In this document: positions 25,635 to 34,692 of the stretch, piece after piece
Layout of the letters: the number at the start of each line of letters is the position of its first letter
How positions within the stretch are numbered: position 1 is the stretch's first letter
Origin: an uncultured Clostridia bacterium
GTDB taxonomy: Bacteria > Bacillota > Clostridia > Oscillospirales > Ruminococcaceae
DNA length: 64,000 nt
Direction: 5' to 3'
NCBI GenBank assembly: GCA_945923775.1
Contig: CAMELR010000005.1
Span: 47,985-111,984, forward strand
Notes under the pieces: generated by a model
Seen by the model: the letters and a program-made list of their open reading frames with translations, nothing else
Told to the model about the DNA's origin: nothing
Database searches by the model: none
Program-made: the position numbers and the translations under genes

Positions 25635-28600
25635 ATGTTAAGAAGAAGAATTCTTGCTTCTGCTATGGCATCTGTAATGGCAATTGGTTCTGTTGCAGTT
25701 GTAGCTTCCGCAGAAGGCACAGCCGCTGCTACCAAGCAGGTTAAGACAAAGGCTGACCTCGAGGCTCTGGTAAAGAGCTACGATTCTTTCCGCGCTAAGG
25801 AAATCAACGACTACGGTTCTATGTCTGGCGAGAAGTTCCTGGACGCTCTTGAGTATGCTGATAATGTTATCAACGACAGCGCTTCTACTGTTGATGATTA
25901 CACTGTAGCTTACCAGATGGTAACAGCAACTTACAACTCTCTGAAGATCTACACCACAGAAGAGCTCGCTACCCTCATCAAGGCTAACAAGTCTAAGTAT
26001 GACTCCAAAAACATCCTCAACGATGAGCTGAACGACAACCTGTATGATGGCGACAAGTGGGAGAAGTTCGTAAGCGAGTATGAGAGTGCAGAGGACGTTC
26101 TTGATTCCAAGGATTCCCGCATCATCTCTGATGCTTACGAGAGCCTGACTGACGCAGCTGCTAACCTCGGTGGTCTTACCGTTGTTACAAAGGCTCAGTT
26201 CAGAACCGCTCTGAAGAACTACGAGACCCAGAAGCAGAACATCTACAGATATGATACATGGAGAAGAGGTACTGTAAGTGGCGATCTCGGCGGCGTTGAT
26301 GATTCCTGGAAGTTCAGCGTAAACACTTCCTACGGCGCTCTCTACAGCGTAATCACCAATGATGAGACCGACTTCTACAACATGTACGATGAGCTCGATT
26401 CTTACAAGAACGTAAGCAAGACCAGTAAGGAAGACATCGTAAAGGCATATAAGAAGGCATCTTCTTATGCAACAATCCTCGGCGCTTGGGCTCCTGATGA
26501 CACTGCAAGAGCTTCCAAGGCTACTGTTAAGAGCCTCATCGACAAGTACCGTGGAGTACTCGTATTCAACTACGACAGAGATGAAGCTTACGCTCTGCTC
26601 GACCAGATCGCAGCAAAGACCACTCTCGGATATGAGAAGGATAAGTCCGCTGACGAGCCTTGGACTCTCGAGGTTGCTGAGAACGTTTCCGTTGATGACT
26701 ACTCCAACCAGTGGCACAACTCCGGCAACGTAACAAAGCTTACCGAGGCACACATCAATGTAAAGAACACCAATGTTGCAGTTTACATTCCTACCAAGGA
26801 TAATCTGTGGACTGGCGACCCGATCCTTGCTGCTGGTACTGATTATCAGACCAACAAGATCAGCGGTGTATCCTACAAGCTCTTCAGCAAGGGCAGCACA
26901 ATCGATCTGACTGATTACATCAACGTAACTGCTGCTGATGTAAACGCTCACAAGAATGACGTTTACGCTCCTGCTGTAGCTGTTAAGGCTGAAAAGACCA
27001 CTGCTGGTGACGAAGCAAGAGCTGCTGTTGCAGCTGCTAACAAGGCTATCGCTACAAACGATGCTAACGCTACCAACGTAGCAGCAGTTGATACCGCTGT
27101 AGCTGCTAAGGACGCAACTGTTCAGGCTGCTTGGAAGACATTCAAGGATGGCTATCTGGCTGCTTATGCAAACTTAAAGACTGCTATCAAGGCAGTTGAG
27201 GATGCACTCAATGCTTCTTCTTCCGCTGCTAAGACTGCTACTCAGGCTTCCAGCGATGTTGACGCAATCCTGGAAGCAGGCGCTGACCTCAAGGCTGCTA
27301 TCGCTGCAATGAACGAGTACTTCGGCGAGAACGGCGTAAATGGTGCAGCTCTTGCTACTTATGGAAACGCTATTAGCTGGGACAGCACTTTAATTCCGTG
27401 GGGTGCTACTGGTGCGGCTAAGGAAGTTGTTAAGGCAGCTCAGCCCATTGTTGACAGCGTTGCTGACATCAAGAAGGAAGCATATCCTAGAGATGCATTC
27501 GTTGAGGAGCAGTACACCAAGTACGGCCTGTCCAACAATACCGAGAACGAGGGCACTGATTCCTACGGCGATAAGATTGGCGAGTGGATCTTCAAGGACT
27601 ACGTTCAGCTCACAACTGACGCTATCCAGACCACAAAGGGCAAGACCGCACAGATCAAGCACGTTGACCTTGCTACAGCTCTTGAGCTTGCTGAGCTCTA
27701 CATCGAGGGCGACAAGACCAAGCTTGCTGACGCTGCACAGAACGACATCTACAATCTCTGCGATACAACTGGCGAGTTCGTTGAGGGCTCCGCTAAGGGT
27801 TCCGCAGCTGAGTGGACTGTTGTATACAGATACCTGAGCTACGCTCTGTCTGACAAGTATGATCTGGTTGCTGCTAAGTACACCAAGGCACAGGTTGCTG
27901 ATCTGCTTGAGAAGTCCTATGACCTCGCTGAGAAGACTGGCGATGCTGGTCTGTTCGCAGCTCACCACGATACTCTCGTTGATGTACGTAAGGAAGCAAG
28001 CGAGTGGATCGCAGCTGCTAACAAGGAGAAGAAGTACAAGGATAACGTAAGTGCTCCTAACGGCGTACTCGCTACATCCATGTATGAGAAGCTCAAGAAT
28101 GCATACGATGCACTTGAGAAGGACTACAACGCATTCAAGTACAGCTTCGGTGAGATCTACGTTGCTCTCTCCACTTACGCTGAGATGATCGACGAGGGCG
28201 AGCTCGTTGCTAACGACACTCTGAAGACCGCTATGGAGCAGACCGCTCTGAAGCTCTCCACTGTTGAGTCTCTCGACGATGCACTTTACAAGGATTCTTG
28301 GGAAGCTAACACAGCCGTTGACTGGACCATCGACAACGATGCATACACAAGCGATCGTTACTTCAACGATTACAACAGAGTATTCACCAGCAACGATGCT
28401 TACGAGCTGGCTACCAAGACCACAGCTGGTAAGGCAAAGATCCACAAGCCTGATGATTCTTCCGCTGCTAAGTCCCACAAGGAGCTGAAGGAAGCTTATG
28501 AGGCTCTGCTGGCTGAGGTTACTAAGCAGACCACTCCTACAACTCTCCTCGGCGATGTAAACGGCGACGGCGTAGTTAACGCTCTCGACGCTGCTGCAAT

Positions 28601-28721
28601 CCTGAAGGCTGTTGTAAACAACACTGCTATCGACGTAGCAGTTGGCGACTACAACGCTGACGGCGCAGTTAACGCTCTTGATGCTGCTGCTATCCTGAAG
28701 TTCGTTGTATCCCAGGCTTAA
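25635..28721 (+). CDS. Large secreted helical protein with C-terminal type I dockerin
   Basis: 1,028 residues. A signal peptide (RRRILASAMASVMAIGSVAVVASA) is followed by about 900 residues that look mostly helical, with repeated LxxALxxAxxxxxD-type units resembling FIVAR repeats. The last 58 residues (971-1028) are a type I dockerin with two calcium loops, DVNGDGVVNALD and DYNADGAVNALD, each followed by AAAILK. Dockerins plug enzymes or structural proteins into cohesins of cellulosomes. No catalytic domain is recognised, so a structural or binding role is likely. GGAGG precedes the ATG. The gene downstream encodes a wall-anchored cohesin-like protein, a natural partner candidate. Confidence 0.88.
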   Translation: MLRRRILASAMASVMAIGSVAVVASAEGTAAATKQVKTKADLEALVKSYDSFRAKEINDYGSMSGEKFLDALEYADNVINDSASTVDDYTVAYQMVTATYNSLKIYTTEELATLIKANKSKYDSKNILNDELNDNLYDGDKWEKFVSEYESAEDVLDSKDSRIISDAYESLTDAAANLGGLTVVTKAQFRTALKNYETQKQNIYRYDTWRRGTVSGDLGGVDDSWKFSVNTSYGALYSVITNDETDFYNMYDELDSYKNVSKTSKEDIVKAYKKASSYATILGAWAPDDTARASKATVKSLIDKYRGVLVFNYDRDEAYALLDQIAAKTTLGYEKDKSADEPWTLEVAENVSVDDYSNQWHNSGNVTKLTEAHINVKNTNVAVYIPTKDNLWTGDPILAAGTDYQTNKISGVSYKLFSKGSTIDLTDYINVTAADVNAHKNDVYAPAVAVKAEKTTAGDEARAAVAAANKAIATNDANATNVAAVDTAVAAKDATVQAAWKTFKDGYLAAYANLKTAIKAVEDALNASSSAAKTATQASSDVDAILEAGADLKAAIAAMNEYFGENGVNGAALATYGNAISWDSTLIPWGATGAAKEVVKAAQPIVDSVADIKKEAYPRDAFVEEQYTKYGLSNNTENEGTDSYGDKIGEWIFKDYVQLTTDAIQTTKGKTAQIKHVDLATALELAELYIEGDKTKLADAAQNDIYNLCDTTGEFVEGSAKGSAAEWTVVYRYLSYALSDKYDLVAAKYTKAQVADLLEKSYDLAEKTGDAGLFAAHHDTLVDVRKEASEWIAAANKEKKYKDNVSAPNGVLATSMYEKLKNAYDALEKDYNAFKYSFGEIYVALSTYAEMIDEGELVANDTLKTAMEQTALKLSTVESLDDALYKDSWEANTAVDWTIDNDAYTSDRYFNDYNRVFTSNDAYELATKTTAGKAKIHKPDDSSAAKSHKELKEAYEALLAEVTKQTTPTTLLGDVNGDGVVNALDAAAILKAVVNNTAIDVAVGDYNADGAVNALDAAAILKFVVSQA

Positions 28722-28760
28722 TTTCAGCATAGACTGATTAACGCTTAATTGGTTTCACCC

Positions 28761-28776
28761 CGGGGCGCAAGCCCCG
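28761..28776. other. GC-rich hairpin between dockerin and cohesin-like genes
   Basis: CGGGGC, GCAA loop, GCCCCG without a U-run. It may stabilise the upstream mRNA or partially terminate. Confidence 0.4.
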
Positions 28777-28824
28777 AGGCGGAACTTAATTAATAAGCTA
28801 TAAAAAAATATGGAGGAAAACTAT

Positions 28825-29472
28825 ATGAAGAAGATTCTTTCTCTCGGCGTTGCTGCTGCAGTTGTATCTCTGACCGCTGTTGCTGCTTCTGCTGCTATCG
28901 CTCCTGCATTTGACACAGATGCTCCTGTTGCAGGCGAAACTTTAACTGTTCAGGTCGTTGCTAACGGCATGACACAGGAAGCTACTACTTTCACTGTTAA
29001 CGCTTCTGAGGGTCTGACCCTTACCGCTAACGAGGCTGTTACCGGTGGTATCTTCAGCACTGAGACCAACAAGTTCGCTTGGGCTGGCACTGCAGTTCCC
29101 GCTGACGGCACTGTTCTCCTGACCCTCACCTACACTGTTGACGCTGCTGCTGATTCTGAGGTTTCCGTATCTCTGACTCCTGACGCTGGCTTCACAGATA
29201 TCTCTGCTGACGCTGTTGCAGCTGTAGTTGTTGCTGGTGCTTCCACCGACGTTCCTAACGCAACTGTTGAGACCGTTGAGACTGCTGAGACCGTTGAGAC
29301 TGTAGAGTCCACCGAGCAGCCTGCTGTAATCGAGACAGCTGAGACCGAGGAGACCAAGGATGTAAAGCCTGTTGATGACAACAAGGGCAACCCTGGTACT
29401 GGTGTAGCTCTGGCTGTAGTTCCTGCTGTTCTGGCTGGCGCTGCAATCGTAGTTGCTAAGAAGAGAAAGTAA
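28825..29472 (+). CDS. Small wall-anchored protein with a cohesin-like domain
   Basis: 215 residues. A signal peptide (KKILSLGVAAAVVSLTAVAASA) is followed by a beta-sandwich at about 25-140 with the order seen in cohesins: an AGETLTVQV strand, a hydrophobic core around FTVNASEGLTLTA, FAWAG, then ADGTVLLTLTYTV. A Glu/Thr repeat linker (VETAETVETVE) and a C-terminal sorting-like signal NPGTG, hydrophobic helix and KKRK follow. It is shorter than a standard cohesin (about 140 residues), so the call is tentative. GGAGG lies 8 bases before the ATG at 28825. It follows the dockerin gene by 103 bases. Confidence 0.65.
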   Translation: MKKILSLGVAAAVVSLTAVAASAAIAPAFDTDAPVAGETLTVQVVANGMTQEATTFTVNASEGLTLTANEAVTGGIFSTETNKFAWAGTAVPADGTVLLTLTYTVDAAADSEVSVSLTPDAGFTDISADAVAAVVVAGASTDVPNATVETVETAETVETVESTEQPAVIETAETEETKDVKPVDDNKGNPGTGVALAVVPAVLAGAAIVVAKKRK

Positions 29473-29515
29473 TTCAGTAACCACTGAATGAACCTCGCTT
29501 CTAAAGGTTAACAAG

Positions 29516-29544
29516 ATCCCGTCCCGTAAGGGGCGGGATTTTTG
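29516..29544 (+). terminator. Strong rho-independent terminator of the surface-protein block
   Basis: ATCCCG-TCCC / GGGG-CGGGAT followed by TTTT, 43 bases after the cohesin-like stop. Confidence 0.85.
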
Positions 29545-29659
29545 TGTTTCCGGAAGTTTGATCCGAAGTTTCGGGTGTGTAGTCAGATTTAATAAACTTT
29601 TGTAAAATTGTTTGTATATATTGACGAAGTAAGACTAAAGCCAAGGGAATTTAGGAAAA

Positions 29660-29696
29660 TAAGTTTATTGCGAAAAAAGGTAAGTTTATGTCGCAA
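29660..29696. promoter_or_regulatory. Direct repeats upstream of the ABC cluster (possible operator)
   Basis: TAAGTTTAT occurs at 29660-29668 and 29681-29689, 21 bases apart (two helical turns), and each copy continues into a CG-containing end; TTGCGA/TCGCAA also form an inverted pair. They lie about 140 bases upstream of the -35. The rest of 29545-29835 is A+T-rich with no visible gene. Confidence 0.35.
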
Positions 29697-29835
29697 CAAG
29701 ATATAGAATAAAATGAAAGGAACAAATTAGAAATATACTATATATAGAATGGAAGGGTTTTGCAACTAAAAGTTGTCCCAAAGAAAGGTTGTGAAGCGCA
29801 ATTTATATAACTTGACTAAAAAAGGACGTGGGTTA

Positions 29836-29864
29836 TTGACATTAGCGGTTAAATTTGATATAAT
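29836..29864 (+). promoter_or_regulatory. Perfect consensus promoter of the ABC cluster
   Basis: TTGACA at 29836-29841, 17 bases, TATAAT at 29859-29864, 76 bases before the first ATPase start. Confidence 0.8.
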
Positions 29865-29940
29865 TAATACGGTATATATGATGGCGGTGTTATGGAATCG
29901 TGTGTATTCCGTCAGAATTCCGCGGACATGAGAGGTTGAT

Positions 29941-30660
29941 ATGAACAGCATAATTGAAGCCCGGAATGTCTGCATGGACTTCGCAATCGGGGACGGGAGC
30001 ATCGTACATGCACTAAAAGGAATAAACCTACAGATACCGCCTAACCGGCTGTCTGTACTGCGCGGACGCTCTGGTTCGGGCAAAACAACCTTAATAAATA
30101 TCCTCGGCGCACTTGATCGACCAACATCGGGGGAGGTCATGTTCCTGGAGGACGGACGCGATATCACAAAACTCCCGGATAAGGAGCGTGACCGGCTGAG
30201 GCGGGTCGATATGTCGTTTGTGTTCCAGTCAGTTGCGCTGATCTCCACCATGACGGCGTTTGAAAATGTCGAATTTGCGCTTAGACTAACGAAGCTCCCG
30301 TACAAGGAGCGCGTCGAGCGTGCCCGGCAGAGTCTGATTCAGGTGGGGCTGGAGAAAAGAATAAATCACCGTCCCGGCGAGATGTCAGGCGGTGAACAGC
30401 AGAGAGTTGCAATCGCGCGAGCGATCTCACACTCGCCGAAGATCATTTTTGCTGATGAGCCTACAGCGGAGCTTGACTCCCCGACGGCGATGGCGGTAAT
30501 GAAGCTCTTCAGAGACCTTGTAAGGCAGAATGATCTGACAATAGTCATGACAACTCATGATACCACAATGATGGATTTGGCTGATATCGTTTACACGCTG
30601 GAGGACGGCGTGATTTCTGACGTTAAGGAGAATCAGCCGGAGGAGGGCGCAGATGCCTAA
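29941..30660 (+). CDS. ABC transporter ATPase, LolD/FtsE type (cluster gene 1)
   Basis: 239 residues. Walker A GRSGSGKT at 42-49, signature MSGGEQQRVAIARA, Walker B IIFADEPTAELD and switch His in MTTHD are all intact. Sequence style is that of LolD/MacB/FtsE-like ATPases that normally drive FtsX-type permeases. No FtsX-type permease is encoded nearby; the permeases in this cluster are of the MalF/MalG sugar type. Its stop overlaps the next start, so the two ATPases are probably made together and could form a heterodimer. It follows a consensus promoter. Confidence 0.9.
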   Translation: MNSIIEARNVCMDFAIGDGSIVHALKGINLQIPPNRLSVLRGRSGSGKTTLINILGALDRPTSGEVMFLEDGRDITKLPDKERDRLRRVDMSFVFQSVALISTMTAFENVEFALRLTKLPYKERVERARQSLIQVGLEKRINHRPGEMSGGEQQRVAIARAISHSPKIIFADEPTAELDSPTAMAVMKLFRDLVRQNDLTIVMTTHDTTMMDLADIVYTLEDGVISDVKENQPEEGADA

Positions 30661-31582
30661 AAAGGTACTTCTAGCCCCGCCAGAAAACATCATGGTGCAG
30701 GCTGAGAATCTCGTGAAGATCTACAAATCGCGCGATGTCGAAGTAATGGCGCTCCAGGGGCTTGACCTCACGGTCGAGCGGGGGGAGCTGATGGGTATCG
30801 TCGGAGCCAGCGGAAGCGGCAAGTCAACATTGCTGAACATGCTCGGCGGACTCGACAGACCATCGGCGGGAAGCCTTTACGTAGACGGCGTTGATATGTT
30901 GAAATTCACGGAGAAGGATTTCATAGAATATAAGCGAAAGACCGTAGGGTTTGTGTGGCAGAACAACGCACGAAACCTTATCCCGTACCTGACCGCCAAG
31001 CAGAACGTCGAAATGCCGATGCTGCTATCCGGGTTCAGCGGAAGGAGCCAGCGGGCAGACGAGCTGCTTGATATGGTCGGGCTTTCACACCGCAAGAACA
31101 GCCGACTGGATCAGATGTCCGGCGGCGAGCAGCAGAGAGTTGCGATAGCGATAGCGCTTTCGAATAACCCGAAGCTTCTGCTTGCGGACGAACCGACCGG
31201 TTCAGTTGACACGGCGACGTCGAAACTGATTCTGGACGTGTTCAGAGAACTTAACAGGGCAATGGGCGTTACTATTATAATTGTAACGCACGATACAAAG
31301 CTTTCAGCACAGATAGACCGCGTGGTGGCGATCCGGGACGGAAAGACATCTACCGAGCTTGTGCGGAAGCCGGGCATTGCAAAGTCGTTCGGCGAACTGA
31401 ACGAGCAGGAGGAGACCTCCCACGAGGAACTCACCGTGCTTGACAGGGCAGGGCGGCTTCAGATCCCCAAGGAGTACCTTGAGGAACTCGGGCTCAGGGG
31501 CGGTGACAAAGTACGCGTCGAGCTTGAGGAAGGCAAGATCTCCATTTACCCGCGCGGCATCGCGGACAAGGCTAGTAAATAA
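30653..31582 (+). CDS. ABC transporter ATPase with C-terminal AbrB/SpoVT-like domain (cluster gene 2)
   Basis: 309 residues. Residues 1-245 are a LolD-type ATPase: Walker A GASGSGKS at 51-58, MSGGEQQRVAIAIAL, Walker B LLLADEPTGSVD, VTHDT. Residues 263-309 (ELTVLDRAGRLQIPKEYLEE and LGLRGGDKVRVELEEG) match a swapped-hairpin AbrB/MazE/SpoVT domain, usually a DNA-binding or dimerisation module. Such a tail on a transporter ATPase is uncommon and may link transport to gene control or hold two subunits together. It overlaps gene 1 by 8 bases. All ATPase motifs are intact. Confidence 0.87.
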   Translation: MPKKVLLAPPENIMVQAENLVKIYKSRDVEVMALQGLDLTVERGELMGIVGASGSGKSTLLNMLGGLDRPSAGSLYVDGVDMLKFTEKDFIEYKRKTVGFVWQNNARNLIPYLTAKQNVEMPMLLSGFSGRSQRADELLDMVGLSHRKNSRLDQMSGGEQQRVAIAIALSNNPKLLLADEPTGSVDTATSKLILDVFRELNRAMGVTIIIVTHDTKLSAQIDRVVAIRDGKTSTELVRKPGIAKSFGELNEQEETSHEELTVLDRAGRLQIPKEYLEELGLRGGDKVRVELEEGKISIYPRGIADKASK

Positions 31583-31639
31583 TCGGGAGGGAGAACCCGA
31601 TTTGCTGCAAAGCAGTATTTAGGAAAGGTGGATTTCACT

Positions 31640-34627
31640 GTGGCAAAAGAGCGAAAAGCCAGACTGAAGAGAGTCACTTCATTGTTCATGTCAGCCGTAA
31701 TGGCGGCGACTCTCGTACAGGTCCAGCTGGCGCCCGGCGCTGCTGCGGAGGAGGAGAGTGCAGACTCATCGTCCTCCACGACCGTTAACGCGGACAGCCT
31801 GAGCATCGTCAGCAACAAAAACGCGTACAGAAAGTACATAGCAAGATATCCGGACGCTGCAAAGCCGATGGAAGAGGTCAACATTGATGTTACAAAGTTC
31901 GAGCAGAGCGACGACATCAATGTTCAGCTCGAGGACTACGACGGCGAAAAGAAGTGTGTAGCCTGGGTGGACTGCGAAGGCACCCTGACATGGAAGTTCG
32001 ACGTTAAGACCGCTGGTCTGTACAACCTCGAGATGTTCTATCACCCCATCACCGCGACCAACACCACCATCGAGGTCGAGATGAAGATCGACGGAGAGTA
32101 TCCGTTCGACGAGGTGAAGCTGGTAGAGCTTGACCGCTACTGGCAGAACGAAACTCAGATCGGCTGGGACGCACGCAAGAAGAACCAGAAGCGTCCTCCC
32201 CAGGTCGAGTACAACACCTGGGTAACATACCCAATCAAGGATAAGGACGGACTTATCAATACTCCGTACTTCTTCTACCTTTCCGAGGGCGAGCATGAGA
32301 TTTCGCTCACAGGTGTAAAGACCAACTTCTACCTCAAGAGCATGAAGTTCTACAACACTGAGGAGCTGCCCAGCTATGCGGACATCAAGCCCACACAGGA
32401 GCAGATCGACGCTACTCCGGCATTCGGAAGCAGCGAGGATATTGGTCACATCGAGGCAGAGAACACCTACTACACAACTTCCTCGACCCTGTATCCTACA
32501 TACGACAGAACTGACTACTCCGTAAGCCCGTCTCACCCGGTAAACAAGCGCTACAACACAGTCGGCGCTGATACCTGGGATCAGGCTACCCAGACCATTG
32601 CATGGCAGGTAGAGATCCCCGAGGACGGTTACTACAAAATGCAGATCAGATGCCGTCAGAGCACGATGCGCGGATTCTTCTCCAACCGCCGCGTCTATAT
32701 TAACGGCGTTGTTCCCTGCAAGGAGCTTGACGATGTCAGGATCCAGTACAACCCCAACTGGCAGACTGTGGAACTCAAGGACGAAAACGGCGAGTACATC
32801 TATCTGTACCTCCACAAGGGTACTAACGAGATCGCACTCGAGGCTATCCCGGGCGACATCGGTCCGGTAATGGAGCGCCTTGACGACCTCATCTTCCAGA
32901 TGAACTACTACTACAGACGTATCCTCATGATCACCGGTCCGTCCCCCGACGAGTACAACGACTACTACCTCGAGGATCAGATCGACGGTCTGTTTGACTT
33001 CCTTCAGACTGCGGTAGATACCCTCTACGCAGAGAAGGCAGGTATCGAGTCACTCACCGGTCAGGGCTCCGAGGCTTCCACGCTTCAGACTATGGCGGTT
33101 ATCCTCCAGATGGCTATTGACCACCCCGAGGATCTCCCGCAGATGCTTTCCTCCATCAAGGACCAGATCTCCGCTGTTTCCGCATGGATGAGAGACTACC
33201 GTGACCAGCCGCTTGAGATCGACTATATCGAGGTCAAGTCCACACACGATAATTTCCGCGACAGCTCCACAAACTTCTTCTCAGCTCTCGCGTTCGGCTT
33301 CCAGGCGTTCATCGGCTCCTTCTTTGAGGATTACACCTCCGTGTCTGACTCCACAGGCGTTGAAAAGACGCTGAACGTTTGGGTTTCCCTTGGCCGTGAC
33401 CAGGCTACCGTTGTTAACGAGCTGGTAAGCTCTGAGTACAACCCCAACAGCGATACCAAGGTAAGCATCTCGCTGGTACAGGGCGCCGTTCTTGAGGCTA
33501 CTCTCGCCGGCAAGGGTCCTGAGGTCGCACTGTTCATCGGCGGCGACTTCCCTGTAGTCTGCGCTTCCAGAGGTCTGCTTATCAACCTCAAGGAACAGCC
33601 CGGCTACGATTCCATCGTAAGCAGATTCACACCTGACGTTACAACTCTTTATGAGTTCAACGGCGGCGTTTACGGACTCCCGCTGACTGAGAACTTCCCG
33701 ATGCTCTTCTACCGTACCGACGTACTCGAGGAGCTGGGATACACCAATCCTCCCGAAACGTGGGATGACCTCATCAACATGCTGCCTGATATCCAGAGAA
33801 AGTACCTGGAGGTTGGTCTGATCCTTCCATCCAACATCTCTTCTCAGGTATTCGATGCAGGTAACACGTTCGTACTGCTGATGCTTCAGACAGGTCAGGA
33901 TTTCTACAACTTCGACGAAGCAAGCGGTCAGTACATTTCCACAACATTCGACACAGAGGCTGCCGTTGAGGCGTTCACCAAGTGGACTAAGTTCTACACA
34001 GTTTACGACTTCGACCAGACCTACGACGCATTCACACGATTCAGAACCGGTGAGATGCCGATGCTGCTCCAGAACTACGCGTTCTACAACCAACTCAGCG
34101 TTGCGGCTCCTGAGATCAAGGGTCTGTGGTCCTTTGCACACGTTCCGGGTTCCTATGTGACCGACGAGAACGGCAACAAGATCAAGGACGAAAACGGCAA
34201 CTACAAGATCAACTACACGGCTAACTCCGGTTCCTCCGGTGCAGTTATCTTCACAAGCTGCAAGGACGTAGGCGCAGCTTGGAACTTCATCGACTGGTTC
34301 ACCACCACCGATGTTCAGGTAGAGTACGGTAAGACAATCGAGGCTATCATGGGCCCGATGGGTCGTTACGACACCGCAAACGTCGAGGCGCTTTCCAGAC
34401 TGAACTGGTCCACTTCTGAGTACGCTAAGATCAGCGACCAGATGAACAACCTGAGAGAAGTTCCGATCATTCCGGCTTCCTACGCAGTTACACGTAACGT
34501 TTACAACGCATTCAGAGCGGTTGTAAACAACCAAAAGAACCCGAGATATCAGCTCAGCTCCTACAACAGAGACATCAACTCTGAGATCGTAAGAAAGCTG
34601 AAGGATCTCGGTTACTACAATGGTTAA
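31640..34627 (+). CDS. Giant sugar-type extracellular solute-binding protein (cluster gene 3)
   Basis: About 995 residues from a GTG at 31640 (AAAGGTGG lies 8 bases upstream). The signal sequence (VTSLFMSAVMAATLVQVQLAPGAAA region) has no lipobox Cys. Two CBM35-like beta-sandwich domains (about 85-250 and 270-420) and a helical stretch (430-570) precede a type 1 solute-binding fold (about 575-995) with GPEVALFIGGDFPVVCASRGLL, GGVYGLPLTENFPMLFYRTD and PPETWDDLI. Normal CUT1 binding proteins are about 420 residues and are lipoproteins in Gram-positives. It presumably feeds the MalF/MalG pairs downstream. A stem-loop follows the stop. Confidence 0.85.
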   Translation: MAKERKARLKRVTSLFMSAVMAATLVQVQLAPGAAAEEESADSSSSTTVNADSLSIVSNKNAYRKYIARYPDAAKPMEEVNIDVTKFEQSDDINVQLEDYDGEKKCVAWVDCEGTLTWKFDVKTAGLYNLEMFYHPITATNTTIEVEMKIDGEYPFDEVKLVELDRYWQNETQIGWDARKKNQKRPPQVEYNTWVTYPIKDKDGLINTPYFFYLSEGEHEISLTGVKTNFYLKSMKFYNTEELPSYADIKPTQEQIDATPAFGSSEDIGHIEAENTYYTTSSTLYPTYDRTDYSVSPSHPVNKRYNTVGADTWDQATQTIAWQVEIPEDGYYKMQIRCRQSTMRGFFSNRRVYINGVVPCKELDDVRIQYNPNWQTVELKDENGEYIYLYLHKGTNEIALEAIPGDIGPVMERLDDLIFQMNYYYRRILMITGPSPDEYNDYYLEDQIDGLFDFLQTAVDTLYAEKAGIESLTGQGSEASTLQTMAVILQMAIDHPEDLPQMLSSIKDQISAVSAWMRDYRDQPLEIDYIEVKSTHDNFRDSSTNFFSALAFGFQAFIGSFFEDYTSVSDSTGVEKTLNVWVSLGRDQATVVNELVSSEYNPNSDTKVSISLVQGAVLEATLAGKGPEVALFIGGDFPVVCASRGLLINLKEQPGYDSIVSRFTPDVTTLYEFNGGVYGLPLTENFPMLFYRTDVLEELGYTNPPETWDDLINMLPDIQRKYLEVGLILPSNISSQVFDAGNTFVLLMLQTGQDFYNFDEASGQYISTTFDTEAAVEAFTKWTKFYTVYDFDQTYDAFTRFRTGEMPMLLQNYAFYNQLSVAAPEIKGLWSFAHVPGSYVTDENGNKIKDENGNYKINYTANSGSSGAVIFTSCKDVGAAWNFIDWFTTTDVQVEYGKTIEAIMGPMGRYDTANVEALSRLNWSTSEYAKISDQMNNLREVPIIPASYAVTRNVYNAFRAVVNNQKNPRYQLSSYNRDINSEIVRKLKDLGYYNG

Positions 34628-34635
34628 GGTCAATA

Positions 34636-34658
34636 CCCTTCCCGCGAAAGCGGGAGGG
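34636..34658 (+). promoter_or_regulatory. Intra-operon stem-loop between binding-protein and permease genes
   Basis: CCC-t-TCCCGC, GAAA loop, GCGGGA-GGG with no U-run. Such hairpins commonly protect the abundant binding-protein mRNA and lower downstream expression. Confidence 0.55.
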
Positions 34659-34692
34659 ATACCGTACCATAAGAAAAATAGGAGGAATCAGC

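Noticed and set aside
29941..31582. The two LolD-type ATPases as a MacB/FtsEX antibiotic exporter
   Set aside because: No FtsX-type permease is encoded next to them, and they share an operon with sugar permeases.
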